Assembly: GCF_030409845.1 (NCBI RefSeq) | Contig: NZ_JAUFQQ010000003.1 | Location: forward strand, 1,550,001-1,614,000 | Direction of reading: 5' to 3' | Source of the DNA: Flavobacterium branchiarum | GTDB taxonomy: Bacteria > Bacteroidota > Bacteroidia > Flavobacteriales > Flavobacteriaceae | DNA: 64,000 nt | Part shown: positions 35,687 to 44,860 of the stretch, in pieces | Layout of the letters: every line of letters starts with the position of its first letter | How positions within the stretch are numbered: the first letter of the stretch is position 1 | Translations under genes and position numbers: made by a program | Notes under the pieces: generated by a model | The model's database searches: none | What the model was told of the DNA's origin: nothing | What the model saw: the letters and a program-made list of their open reading frames with translations, nothing else

Positions 35687-36361
35687 ATGAAATTACTCTT
35701 AGTAGAAGACGAACCGAATCTTTTATCCATTTTACGAAAAGGCTTTGCCGAAAACAACAACGATGTGAGTGTTGCTCTTGATGGAAAAACGGCCTTAGAA
35801 ATGATAAATAATTATGATTTTGATGTTGTTGTTTTAGACATAATGCTACCAGATATAAACGGAATAGAAATTTGCAGGAGATTACGAGCAAGTAAAAATT
35901 TTGTTCCAATATTGCTTTTAACTGCCCTTGGAACTTCCGAAAATATTATTACTGGACTAAATGCTGGTGCCGATGATTATTTAGTGAAGCCATTTAAATT
36001 TGGAGAACTAGATGCGCGAGTAAATGCACTATTCAGGAGAGCAAGCCAAGAAACAGATAAACTAGATACCATTACAATAAGTGATTTAGAGATTAATGGT
36101 AGAGCTAAGACAGTAAAAAGGGAAGGACAACTACTCGTCTTGACCGCAAAGGAATTTAAACTATTATATTATCTCGCTAAAAACAGCGGAACTATTGTAT
36201 CTCGCGGACAAATTCTGGACAATGTTTGGGATATTAATTTTGATATGAATACCAATGTCGTAGATGTTTACATTACCTATTTAAGAAAAAAAGTAGACAA
36301 ACCTTTCAATAGTAAACTAATTCATACTATAAAAGGATTAGGTTACACTATTAAATCATAA
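35687..36361 (+). CDS. OmpR-family response regulator
   Basis: 224 residues from MKLLLVEDEPNLL. Receiver domain with acidic pocket EDE, phosphoacceptor D51 in VVLDIMLPD and the LVKPF lysine; C-terminal winged helix ending VVDVYITYLRKKVDKPFNSKLIHTIKGLGYTIKS, the PhoB/OmpR type. The kinase gene begins 2 nt later. The start follows the promoter at 35601-35632. The stimulus is unknown; the cognate kinase resembles CusS-like kinases in layout. Confidence 0.92.
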   Translation: MKLLLVEDEPNLLSILRKGFAENNNDVSVALDGKTALEMINNYDFDVVVLDIMLPDINGIEICRRLRASKNFVPILLLTALGTSENIITGLNAGADDYLVKPFKFGELDARVNALFRRASQETDKLDTITISDLEINGRAKTVKREGQLLVLTAKEFKLLYYLAKNSGTIVSRGQILDNVWDINFDMNTNVVDVYITYLRKKVDKPFNSKLIHTIKGLGYTIKS

Positions 36362-36363
36362 TA

Positions 36364-37752
36364 ATGAATATTAGAAAAAAAATCACGTTTACTTATGTTG
36401 CACTTTCAACGTTTAGCGCTCTATTGTTGTGTATTGTTATTTTTTTCCTATTTCGGGCAAATAACCAATACTATTTTTTAAAACGCTTAGAGGACAGAGC
36501 TAAAATCATTGCTTCAATTCATTTTCAAAAGGATTTGGAAAAAATGAAATATTACAGTGAACTTAAAAAAAACGGTCTTGAAGAGTTGATTGAAGAGGAA
36601 GAATTTGTTTTAAAAGTTAATAGTGCAAGTAGTTTTGAATACAATACTAATCTTAATCTGCCAAATAAGTTTTACAACAAAATTTTTAAAACGGGAAGAA
36701 GTTGGTTTGAAGTAGGTAATAAATATTACCTAGGGCAACTTTTTGAAGAACAAGGTCAAAGATATATTGTAATCGTTTCTGCTAGAGATAAGAAAGGGGA
36801 GTCTACGATGATTTATATTGTGAAGATAATGCTTTTAGGGGGAATATGTTTTGTGATTTTAACCTATTTCTTAGGCCGTTTTTTGGCTAAACGTGTTATT
36901 AACCCTGTGGCGAGAATTACCAAAGAAGTAAAAAGGATTAGTGCTTCTAATCTTCATAATAGATTGCCAGATATTAAGAACTCTGATGAAATCTCAGATC
37001 TTACAGCCACATTCAATGATATGCTAGACAGGCTTGAAACATCATTTGAAATACAAACTAACTTCATTAATAATGCTTCTCATGAATTAAAAACTCCGAT
37101 AACGACCATTATTGCAGAGTCGGAGATTATGCTTCTTAAAGAGAGAGAGCCTCAAGAATACATGCAATCTTTAGGGAATATCTACAATCAAGCATCTCGA
37201 TTAGGAAACTTAACGGAGAGTTTATTAAAACTTACTCAAACTGGTTATGACGGGAAAAAACAGGTTCTTGACATTACCCGAATTGATGAACTGTTACTGA
37301 CTGTAAAATCTGATTTAGATAAAATTTTTCCAGATAACAGAGTTAGTATTAAGCTAAATTTTGCTCCTAAAGATTCCAATCTTCTATTAATACCGTGTAA
37401 TAGACCTTTGCTAGAACTAGCCATAAATAATATTATTACAAATGGGGTAAAATATTCAGATAATAATGAAGTCTTTGTTGCACTCACAGCAAATGAAGAG
37501 GCTATTAAAATTACGATTAATGATATTGGTATTGGTATTCCACCAGAAGATATTCCGCATTTATATGAACCCTTTTTTAGAGGTAAAATTGCTGCAAAAT
37601 ATATCGGTTATGGCTTAGGGCTTCCATTGGCGATGAAAATCATCCGTATGCATGGAGGAGAGTTGCAAGTTCAGTCTGAACAAAATAAGGGCACAATGGT
37701 TACTATTATCTTTAAAAAATGCAACATTAAAAATTCTAATGTTAATTCTTAG
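36364..37752 (+). CDS. Sensor histidine kinase with HAMP domain
   Basis: 462 residues: membrane helix at about 12-30, periplasmic region of about 125 residues, second helix at about 157-178, HAMP (NPVARITKEVKRISASNLHNRLP), the dimerisation H-box NNASHELKTPITTI, and a catalytic domain with NNIITNGVKYSD (N), DIGIGIPPEDIPHLYEPFFRG (G1/F) and GYGLGLPLAMKII (G2). It phosphorylates the regulator encoded just upstream. The periplasmic part has no recognisable domain, so the signal is unknown. Confidence 0.92.
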   Translation: MNIRKKITFTYVALSTFSALLLCIVIFFLFRANNQYYFLKRLEDRAKIIASIHFQKDLEKMKYYSELKKNGLEELIEEEEFVLKVNSASSFEYNTNLNLPNKFYNKIFKTGRSWFEVGNKYYLGQLFEEQGQRYIVIVSARDKKGESTMIYIVKIMLLGGICFVILTYFLGRFLAKRVINPVARITKEVKRISASNLHNRLPDIKNSDEISDLTATFNDMLDRLETSFEIQTNFINNASHELKTPITTIIAESEIMLLKEREPQEYMQSLGNIYNQASRLGNLTESLLKLTQTGYDGKKQVLDITRIDELLLTVKSDLDKIFPDNRVSIKLNFAPKDSNLLLIPCNRPLLELAINNIITNGVKYSDNNEVFVALTANEEAIKITINDIGIGIPPEDIPHLYEPFFRGKIAAKYIGYGLGLPLAMKIIRMHGGELQVQSEQNKGTMVTIIFKKCNIKNSNVNS

Positions 37753-37832
37753 GAAGTTCTAATTTTATCTTAGGGAAGTTATAATGTTGGACCAGTTATT
37801 TTGTAAGTATAAATCAAACAAAAATTATACTT

Positions 37833-38555
37833 ATGAAAAATTTTCTAATTCCGACCACTTTAAAAGAAGATACAATTGATGCCGTAAGATTGGCTATTTA
37901 TCAAGCAAGAGAAAGCAAAAGTGAAATTATCTTAATGATTCTTTCAGAAATTCCAGAGACCTATTCAGCATCAAGTTTTTTAAGAACTATGAGAGTTAGT
38001 TTAACTAAAACTCAAGAAGATGTTTTAGATGTATGCAGACAAATTATTGCAGCTTCGGGCAATTGTAAAATTAAAATCCATAATCAGTATGGAATAACTT
38101 CACCAATTTTTAAGGGAATCATTACGACTTTCTCTATAAAGTTACTTGTCGTTCCGCATTCTTATAAACAAGAAACCAAAAAAATACATCATTATCTAAT
38201 GCAATTGGCAGGAAATCAAAAATGTCCAATATTGCATTTGGGTTCAGAACCTTGTAAAGATGGTTTTTATAAAGCATTGTACATTGAAAATGAACAACAA
38301 AATCTTCACGTAAAAGACGTTCAGGAATTTATTAGCAATAATTTTTCATTTGAAATTGTTAGTCAGACTAAAAATTTTGATGATAATTACGAAGAGTTTG
38401 CTCCTCAATTAATGAAAGAGATAGCTAGAAATAATATCGATTTATTAGTTCAAACTCGAAAGCCGGAGAGAATTAAATTCAATAAAACTAAAAATGAGAC
38501 TATTAACGACTTATTTGGACTCCCAGTTTTATCACTTTATGAAGAGTTAGCATAA
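37833..38555 (+). CDS. Universal-stress-protein-like protein
   Basis: 240 residues with no signal peptide. The N-terminal half looks like a UspA fold (MKNFLIPTTLKEDTIDAVRLAIYQARESKSEIILM, then IKLLVVPHSYKQE), and the second half repeats the pattern loosely (YKALYIENEQQNLHVKDVQEFI ... LLVQTRKPERIKFN). The ATP-binding GxxG motif of many Usp proteins is not evident. It begins 80 nt after the kinase gene and 43 nt before the bestrophin-like gene, so it may belong to the same regulon. Function unassigned beyond the fold guess. Confidence 0.55.
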   Translation: MKNFLIPTTLKEDTIDAVRLAIYQARESKSEIILMILSEIPETYSASSFLRTMRVSLTKTQEDVLDVCRQIIAASGNCKIKIHNQYGITSPIFKGIITTFSIKLLVVPHSYKQETKKIHHYLMQLAGNQKCPILHLGSEPCKDGFYKALYIENEQQNLHVKDVQEFISNNFSFEIVSQTKNFDDNYEEFAPQLMKEIARNNIDLLVQTRKPERIKFNKTKNETINDLFGLPVLSLYEELA

Positions 38556-38598
38556 TTAATTCTTTTGAAAACAAGTTTAATTTAATTCCTGTAAACAC

Positions 38599-39546
38599 AT
38601 GCTATTAAAAAAGAAAATTCCAATGAAGTATGTTCTTGGAAAAATAAAAGTTGAACTTATCCTGGTCACTACTTACGCAGTATTCTTTGAAATTTTTCAT
38701 CATTATTTTATTAATATTTCTGTAGATATTCCTATTGCAGTTCCTACCATTATCGGTACAATTATATCATTATTATTAGCCTTTAAATCCAATCAGGCAT
38801 ACGACAGATGGTGGGAAGCTCGAATTATATGGGGAGCTATTGTAAACGAATCCAGAACTTTGGTGCGACAAGTAATTACATTTTACAAAGACCCAGATTT
38901 CTCTGTTGAGGCAAATGATTTTAAAGAAAAGTTTGCCAATAGACAAATTGCTTGGTGTTATAGTTTGGGACAGTCTTTAAGAAATAAAGATGCTATAAAA
39001 TCGGTAAAGCATTTCTTGACTGAAGAGGAATTGCGTTTTATTCAAAATCATCAACACATTCCGAATGCTATTTTAATGTTACATGCTAAGGATCTTAGCA
39101 ATGCAAGTAAAGACGGGAAAATGAATTTTTTTCAGGAAGTAGAAATTGATAAAACATTGACACGATTGTGTGATGCTATGGGAAAATGTGAGCGTATTAA
39201 AAACACAATTTTTCCAACGACATATAGTATGTATATCCGCTTTACACTGTGTTTGTTTGTATTCTTATTGCCTTTTGGATTAAATAATTTATTGAGTTGG
39301 TACGCTGTCCCATTGACAATAACTATAAGTACTGCTTTTTTCCTTATCGAAAAAATGGCAATTCATTTGCAGGATCCTTTCGAAAATAGACCAACAGATA
39401 CACCTGTTACTGCAATTTCGAATACTATCGAAAAAAATCTAACTCAAATGATAAATGAATATCGAAATGAATTTGCATTTAAAAAGGGGGTAGATGAAAA
39501 AATTGAGATAAAAAGAAAAGAAAGCAATGCCTATTTTATTTTGTAA
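38599..39546 (+). CDS. Bestrophin-like (UPF0187/RFP-TM) anion channel protein
   Basis: 315 residues with paired membrane segments near each end. The family hallmark LAFKSNQAYDRWWEARIIWGAIVNESR lies at about 62-88, followed by a cytoplasmic region and a second hydrophobic part (MYIRFTLCLFVFLLPFGLN, TITISTAFFLIEKMA) and DPFENRPTDTPVTAISNTIE. Bacterial homologues of bestrophin form pentameric channels. The gene follows the two-component pair and the Usp-like gene, so membrane or ion stress is a possible theme. The start MLLKKKIPMKYVLG is the first ATG; the ATG at 38623 is also possible. Confidence 0.85.
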   Translation: MLLKKKIPMKYVLGKIKVELILVTTYAVFFEIFHHYFINISVDIPIAVPTIIGTIISLLLAFKSNQAYDRWWEARIIWGAIVNESRTLVRQVITFYKDPDFSVEANDFKEKFANRQIAWCYSLGQSLRNKDAIKSVKHFLTEEELRFIQNHQHIPNAILMLHAKDLSNASKDGKMNFFQEVEIDKTLTRLCDAMGKCERIKNTIFPTTYSMYIRFTLCLFVFLLPFGLNNLLSWYAVPLTITISTAFFLIEKMAIHLQDPFENRPTDTPVTAISNTIEKNLTQMINEYRNEFAFKKGVDEKIEIKRKESNAYFIL

Positions 39547-39728
39547 AGTAACAAAGATTTTAGTTTCAAAACAGAACTCAGTTCATATGATTATTCAATA
39601 ATTGTATGAACTTTTTTTTGTCTGATGAAAAATCACTTTCTAATAAGTGAAAAATAGTTTTAAACTCGCTACAAGAATTGAAGAGATATTAGTAACACCT
39701 TGTCAGTTATAGTTTTATTTGTTGTTAG

Positions 39729-39815
39729 ATTGTCGAGCTACTCGCGGTGATTACTTCGTCTATTCGCTATCGCTTGGGTCTTCCTTCGTCAGAAAGACAA
39801 GTTTGTGAATGGTTT
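39729..39815. repeat. Inverted, truncated copy of the dispersed repeat
   Basis: The segment from GTCGAGCTACTCG to CTTCGTCAGAAAGACAAG is the reverse complement of the element at 59821-59964. The 39547-40259 gap also holds two short hairpin-like stretches near 39870-39930. No gene was found in the gap apart from the short frame at 40202. Confidence 0.65.
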
Positions 39816-40024
39816 GTGATAAAAAGAATCTCCACAACATGCTAACACAATGTTTTTGTTTAATTGCCTCCTGCTTTAGCTGGAGGTTTACAAAAGAGAA
39901 GTGAAAAAAGGCTTTAGCCAAAAAAACTTCTGCTCAGTCTTGTATTTCTTCATCAGAAAGACACCTTTGCGAGTGTTTTAGACACTATCCAATTCTTTTA
40001 CAAAAGATACAATGTGTGTAATTT

Positions 40025-40080
40025 TTACCCAATTTGGGTAACAGGTATACACTAAAAATGTGCAATTACTATCGTAATTG
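40025..40080. promoter_or_regulatory. Two short palindromes upstream of the GT2 gene
   Basis: TTACCCA-ATT-TGGGTAA (40025-40041) and CAATTAC-TATC-GTAATTG (40063-40080) each have 7-bp perfect arms. They lie about 180-235 nt before the GT2 start and look like operators for an unknown regulator. No promoter box could be fixed. Confidence 0.45.
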
Positions 40081-40201
40081 GCTCATTTTCTATTAAAAAT
40101 GGAAATGGCACAAGGCTTGCTAAGTATGATTTGTTCCTTCTTTTACACAATGTAATTTGATTGTTTTATTTCAAAAATAACGTCAAAAAAAAAATAAAAG
40201 A

Positions 40202-40270
40202 ATGAACATTTTAATAAGAGCCGTAGAACAGAAAACGATAGTAATACAAGAATACAAGCATGAAAACTGA
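40202..40270 (+). other. Possible 22-codon upstream ORF overlapping the GT2 start
   Basis: An ATG frame reads MNILIRAVEQKTIVIQEYKHEN and ends in TGA 8 nt past the first base of the GT2 ATG, in another frame. Overlap of this kind can couple translation, but the peptide resembles nothing and may be chance. Confidence 0.25.
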
Positions 40271-41717
40271 AACAATTTCAAAGCAATTATACGCTGCAAA
40301 CAGCGCTACAAGCACAAATGAACATTCTTCTTCAATTCCTTTTTTTGGAGTTAATAGTAAATCAATAAAAAAGGCATTAAAGATAAACTCAACACCATTA
40401 GGATTTATTGTACTAATAAGCAGTTTTATATTAATGCTTACGGGAGCTTTTCTTGTTTATAAATACCAAGCCGACTTTGATCAATTTCATATTGACCGAA
40501 TAAACTCAACATGGGGATATCCGTTTTTGGTAATTGCGACAGTCTTTTTTGTATTTAAGGCAGGAGTTTTTCTATATAATTTATTCCTTTATTTTCAATA
40601 CAAACCTATTGAGTCAGTTAGCGATGAGTTATTGCCTACCTGTACAGTAATTGTTCCTGCTTACAACGAAGGGAAACTAGTTTTAGATACTTTAATAAGT
40701 TTAGCAGAAAGTGATTTTCCAGAACAAAAAATGCAAATCCTTGCTATTGATGACGGAAGTAAAGATGATACTTGGTACTGGATGCAACAAGCAAAAATAA
40801 AATTAGGAGATAGATTGTCAATTTATCAGCAACCTAAAAACCAAGGGAAACGTCATGCACTTTACCGTGGATTTGAATTAGGAACGGGAGAAATTTTTGT
40901 AACTGTAGATAGTGATTCAGTTGTGAAAAAAGACACAATGAGAAACTTAGTTAGTCCATTTATTACCAATAAAAATTGTGGAGCAGTAGCAGGAAACGTT
41001 CTAGTTTTAAATAACAAAAAAGCGATACTTCCAAAAATGCTTAATGTAAGTTTTGTAATGAGTTTTGAATTTGCTCGTTCTGCAGAGAGCGTTTTAGGTT
41101 CGGTATTATGTACTCCAGGAGCTTTGGCTGCTTACCGTAGTGACGCTGTATATGAGTGTCTTCCAGAATGGATTAATCAAACTTTTATGGGACAACCTTC
41201 TGATATTGGTGAAGACCGTGCAATGACGAATATGATTTTAAAACAGGGACGTCAAGTATTGTTTCAAAGAAACTCATATGTATTAACCAATGTACCTGAA
41301 GAGTATACAGGATTGTATAAAATGTTTATCAGATGGGGTAGAAGTAATGTACGTGAGAATCTAATGATGGCAAAATATGTTTTCAAAGACTTTAGAAAAG
41401 GATCTAAAATTGGTACAAGATTATTGTTTTTAGATCAATCAATAAAAATTGTAATGGCATTACCATTTGTCTTGTTCATGTTTTATTTTATAGCAGTACA
41501 TCCAATATTATTTTTTGGTTCTACACTTTTAAGCATCATGATTGTATCAAGTTTCTCTGCTTTATTTTATGCTAAAAGACATAGTGTGTCAGAAGCGTTT
41601 TGGGCGTATTCATATAGTATTCTTTTTACTTTTGGATTATTTTGGATAACACCTTATGCGTTGCTTACTGCCAATAAAAGTGGTTGGCTAACACGTGGTT
41701 TGGCTCAAGGGAAGTAA
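40260..41717 (+). CDS. Processive membrane glycosyltransferase family 2, hyaluronan/chitin-synthase-like
   Basis: 485 residues. N-terminal membrane segments at about 45-70 and 85-110, then the GT-A domain: CTVIVPAYNEG, IDDGSKDD, the metal motif VDSDS, the acceptor-base motif GEDRAMTN, and the processive (Q/R)xxRW box as FIRWGRSNVRENLM. Three or four C-terminal membrane segments follow. This is the layout of single-subunit synthases of beta-linked polysaccharides that also export the polymer. The sugar is not deducible. It is a single-gene transcription unit with a strong terminator directly after it. Confidence 0.88.
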   Translation: MKTETISKQLYAANSATSTNEHSSSIPFFGVNSKSIKKALKINSTPLGFIVLISSFILMLTGAFLVYKYQADFDQFHIDRINSTWGYPFLVIATVFFVFKAGVFLYNLFLYFQYKPIESVSDELLPTCTVIVPAYNEGKLVLDTLISLAESDFPEQKMQILAIDDGSKDDTWYWMQQAKIKLGDRLSIYQQPKNQGKRHALYRGFELGTGEIFVTVDSDSVVKKDTMRNLVSPFITNKNCGAVAGNVLVLNNKKAILPKMLNVSFVMSFEFARSAESVLGSVLCTPGALAAYRSDAVYECLPEWINQTFMGQPSDIGEDRAMTNMILKQGRQVLFQRNSYVLTNVPEEYTGLYKMFIRWGRSNVRENLMMAKYVFKDFRKGSKIGTRLLFLDQSIKIVMALPFVLFMFYFIAVHPILFFGSTLLSIMIVSSFSALFYAKRHSVSEAFWAYSYSILFTFGLFWITPYALLTANKSGWLTRGLAQGK

Positions 41718-41739
41718 ATAAATAACAAATAAAATAAAA

Positions 41740-41781
41740 ATGCTCGAATGTACATCAGTTGTATATTCGAGCATTTTTTTG
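41740..41781 (+). terminator. Strong terminator after the GT2 gene
   Basis: A 14-bp stem with one G-U pair (ATGCTCGAATGTAC at 41740-41753, GTATATTCGAGCAT at 41761-41774) ends in a run of seven T. It lies about 20 nt behind the stop codon. Confidence 0.9.
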
Positions 41782-41811
41782 TTAGATAAAAACAAGTTTA
41801 ACCTGTTCTAT

Positions 41812-43029
41812 TTATTTCAATATAATCGAAGCAGTTGTTTCTCTAATAAAAATTAAGGCATCAAAATCAATACCGGGCTTCATAGGTAACGCTATTGTAT
41901 TGGTCCAGTTAGAGTATATATTGGTTATGTTACCATTGGCATTATAAAATGGACTTTCTTCGGTAGTGTTGAATGAAATAAAGAAATTAGGATACTTGGC
42001 TTCAGCAAACAAAGCCGAATACGATTTTGGCAATGCTTCAAAGGTGCGTTGTACGTAATTATTCCCTTCTAAAACAGTAACATTTCCTTTATAAGTATCA
42101 AAACCAATTGCGTAATATTCATTGCCATATTTTTGTTTTAGATGATAACCCATTCCTTCCGCTTTAGGCATATTGGTATCTTTAGCAAAATGAATATTAT
42201 GTCCCCAAATAATCGTTTTGTTTTTATTCTCTTGTTGAAAGTCGGTTAGATTCTCAGCCATAAACTGATCTCTAGCCAAAGGATTTGAAACTAGCGTGCT
42301 TTGGTACAGAAGTGATATGTATCTTTTAAACTCGTTATGCTCTTTACTTGTAGAAGCACCTTTTAGTTTTATTTCAGTATTTAAATGAGAGATAATTGCT
42401 GTTTCGGCATCAGATAATTCATATATAGGAAAATCAGGAGTAGCAATCTTTTTTAAAACAGGTATTGCAGCTTGTCCATTAGTATAATGAGAAGCATTTT
42501 TCAGTAAGTAAGCACTACAAAAGTTGGCAGAAGCATCAACATCCGATTTAATATAATTAGTGTCAAAGCCAAAAAGAGTAACTTTATCTTTCAAGGTTTT
42601 AGAGGCATTATATGTTTTTACCCATTCGAATAAATCATATATTTCGCTTGTATTAAATAAGCGGAGTGGCTTCATGAGTTGTTTTAAATCGCCTTTTCCA
42701 GTCAATAAATAAGCATTAATTGGAGCCATTGCTGAATATCCAAACTCGAAACCAATCGTCTTATATTGAGCATTTGTAACCAGGTATTTAATAATGCGAT
42801 TCTTTTCAGTATAGAATTCATGAGTGCCATGAGAAGCTTCTCCTAACCCACAAATTTTATTATCCTTAAGCTGATTCGTTAATTGAGAATAGAAGATTTT
42901 ATTGTCATCCTCATTGTTAGTAATTGATACTGCATGAGAATTTATCCAGTTCAAGGATTGCCCTTGCGCAAAAGTACAAACGGTAAAAAAGCAACTGAAC
43001 AAAGCGGAGAAAAGGAAGTTTTTGGTCAT
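41812..43029 (-). CDS. Secreted erythromycin-esterase-family protein
   Basis: 405 residues with a signal peptide (FLFSALFSCFFTVCTFAQ). The core matches the erythromycin esterase family: ICGLGEASHGTHEFYTEKNRIIKYL, IGFEFGYSAMAPINAYL, LFGFDTNY, and the second His motif TIIWGHNIHFAKD. Family members include the EreA/EreB macrolide esterases, but most, including succinoglycan-biosynthesis relatives, have no known substrate. Export from the cytoplasm makes macrolide resistance unlikely as the main job. Monocistronic; the 185-bp tandem array lies just upstream of it. Confidence 0.85.
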   Translation of the reverse strand: MTKNFLFSALFSCFFTVCTFAQGQSLNWINSHAVSITNNEDDNKIFYSQLTNQLKDNKICGLGEASHGTHEFYTEKNRIIKYLVTNAQYKTIGFEFGYSAMAPINAYLLTGKGDLKQLMKPLRLFNTSEIYDLFEWVKTYNASKTLKDKVTLFGFDTNYIKSDVDASANFCSAYLLKNASHYTNGQAAIPVLKKIATPDFPIYELSDAETAIISHLNTEIKLKGASTSKEHNEFKRYISLLYQSTLVSNPLARDQFMAENLTDFQQENKNKTIIWGHNIHFAKDTNMPKAEGMGYHLKQKYGNEYYAIGFDTYKGNVTVLEGNNYVQRTFEALPKSYSALFAEAKYPNFFISFNTTEESPFYNANGNITNIYSNWTNTIALPMKPGIDFDALIFIRETTASIILK

Positions 43030-43092
43030 ATACTGGTTTTTGGACTACTAAAATACAAATAATAATTATATTAAGTGCTTCATAATAAGTAT

Positions 43093-44860
43093 GTAAAGCA
43101 AAGTCGCCAAGCTGTAACGTCTATATACAAATTCCTCAGCGCCTTCGTGACTTTGCGTGGGAATTGGTATAAAGGTTGAAAATAGTAAATTCAATGTCTC
43201 TAAGTCAGGATTACCATTGAGTTCTTGTAATAATTTAAAAAAGCACCTTGAATACTGTGCGGAATAAATCTCTCGCAAAGTTGTAAAGACGCCAAGCTGT
43301 AACGTTTATATACAAATTCCTCTGCGACTTCGCGCCTTTGCGTGAGAATTGGTATAAAGGTTGAAAATAGTAAATTCAATGTCTCTAAGTCAGGATTACC
43401 ATTGAGTTCTTGTAATAATTTAAAAAAGCACCTTTAATACTGTGCGGAATAAATCTCTCGCAAAGTTGTAAAGACGCCAAGCTGTAAGGTTTATATACAA
43501 ATTCCTCTGCGACTTCGCGCCTTTGCGTGAGAATTGGTATAAAGGTTGAAAATAGTAAATTCAATGTCTCTAAGTCAGGATTACCATTGAGTTCTTGTAA
43601 TAATTTAAAAAAGCACCTTTAATACTGTGCGGAATAAATCTCTCGCAAAGTTGTAAAGACGCCAAGCTGTAAGGTTTATATACAAATTCCTCTGCGACTT
43701 CGCGCCTTTGCGTGAGAATTGGTATAAAGGTTGAAAATAATAAATTCAATGTCTCTAAGTTAGGATTACCATTGAGTTCTTGTAATAATTTAAAAAAGCA
43801 CCTTGAATACTGTGCGGAATAAATCTCTCGCAAAGTTGTAAAGACGCCAAGCAGTAAGGTTTATATACAAATTCCTCTGCGACTTCGCGCCTTTGCGTGA
43901 GAATTGGTATAAAGGTTGAAAATAGTAAATTCAATGTCTCTAAGTCAGGATTGCCATTGAGTTCTTGTAATAATTTAAAAAAGCACCTTGAATACTGTGC
44001 GGAATAAATCTCTCGCAAAGTTGTAAAGACGCCAAGCAGTAAGGTTTATATACAAATTCCTCTGCGACTTCGCGCCTTTGCGTGAGAATTGGTATAAAGG
44101 TTGAAAATAGTAAATTCAATGTCTCTAAGTCAGGATTGCCATTGAGTTCTTACAATAATTTAAAATAGTACCTTTAATGTTGTGTGGAATAAATCTCTCG
44201 CCAATTCGCGGAGACGCCAAGCAGTAACGTTTATATACAATTTCCTGTACGACTTCGCGCCTTTGCGTGAGAATTGGTATAAAGGTTGAAAATAGTAAAT
44301 TCAATGTCTCTAAGTCAGGATTACCATTGAGTTCTTGTAATAATTTAAAAAAGCACCTTTAATACTGTGCGGAATAAATCTCTCGCAAAGTTGTAAAGAC
44401 GCCAAGCTGTAACGTTTATATACAAATTCCTCTGCGACTTCGCGCCTTTGCGTGAGAATTGGTATGAAGGTTGAAAATAATAAATTCAATGTCTCTAAGT
44501 CAGGATTACCATTGAGTTCTTGTAATAATTTAAAAAAGCACCTTTAATACTGTGCGGAATAAATCTCTCGCCAATTCGCGGAGACGCCAAGCAGTAACGT
44601 TTATATACAATTTCCTGTACGACTTCGCGCCTTTGCGTGAGAATTGGTATAAAGGTTGAAAATAGTAAATTCAATGTCTCTAATTCAGGATTGCCATTGA
44701 GTTCTTGTAATAATTTAAAAAAGCACCTTTAATACTGTGCGAAATAAATCTCTCGCCAATTCGCGGAGACGCCAAGCTGTAACGTTTATATACAATTTCC
44801 TGTACGACTTCGCGGCTTTGTTTGAAAATCGATATATCAAGATAGAAAAACAGTAAATTC
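43093..44860. repeat. Tandem array: about 9.5 units of exactly 185 bp
   Basis: The word TCAATGTCTC recurs at 43191, 43376, 43561, 43746, 43931, 44116, 44301, 44486 and 44671, always 185 bp apart. Units are over 90 percent alike by eye; one end is degenerate and runs into the stop codon of the next gene at 44860. Two unit variants are mixed: one with CAAAGTTGTAAAGACGCC and one with CAATTCGCGGAGACGCC. Since 185 is not a multiple of 3 a continuous protein is impossible; the 70-87 codon frames on the minus strand use TTG starts and are by-products. Part of each unit resembles the neighbouring gene (see findings). Confidence 0.95.

Noticed and set aside
41812..43029. Macrolide resistance gene
   Set aside because: It belongs to the erythromycin esterase family but has an export signal and no resistance context; the family is mostly of unknown substrate.
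43066..44018. Short minus-strand frames reading MREIYSAQYSR as a repeat-protein family
   Set aside because: They use TTG starts, lie in a 185-bp repeat whose length is not a multiple of three, and shift frame from unit to unit.
43093..44860. CRISPR array
   Set aside because: The whole 185-bp unit is repeated; there are no short repeats with unique spacers and no cas genes.
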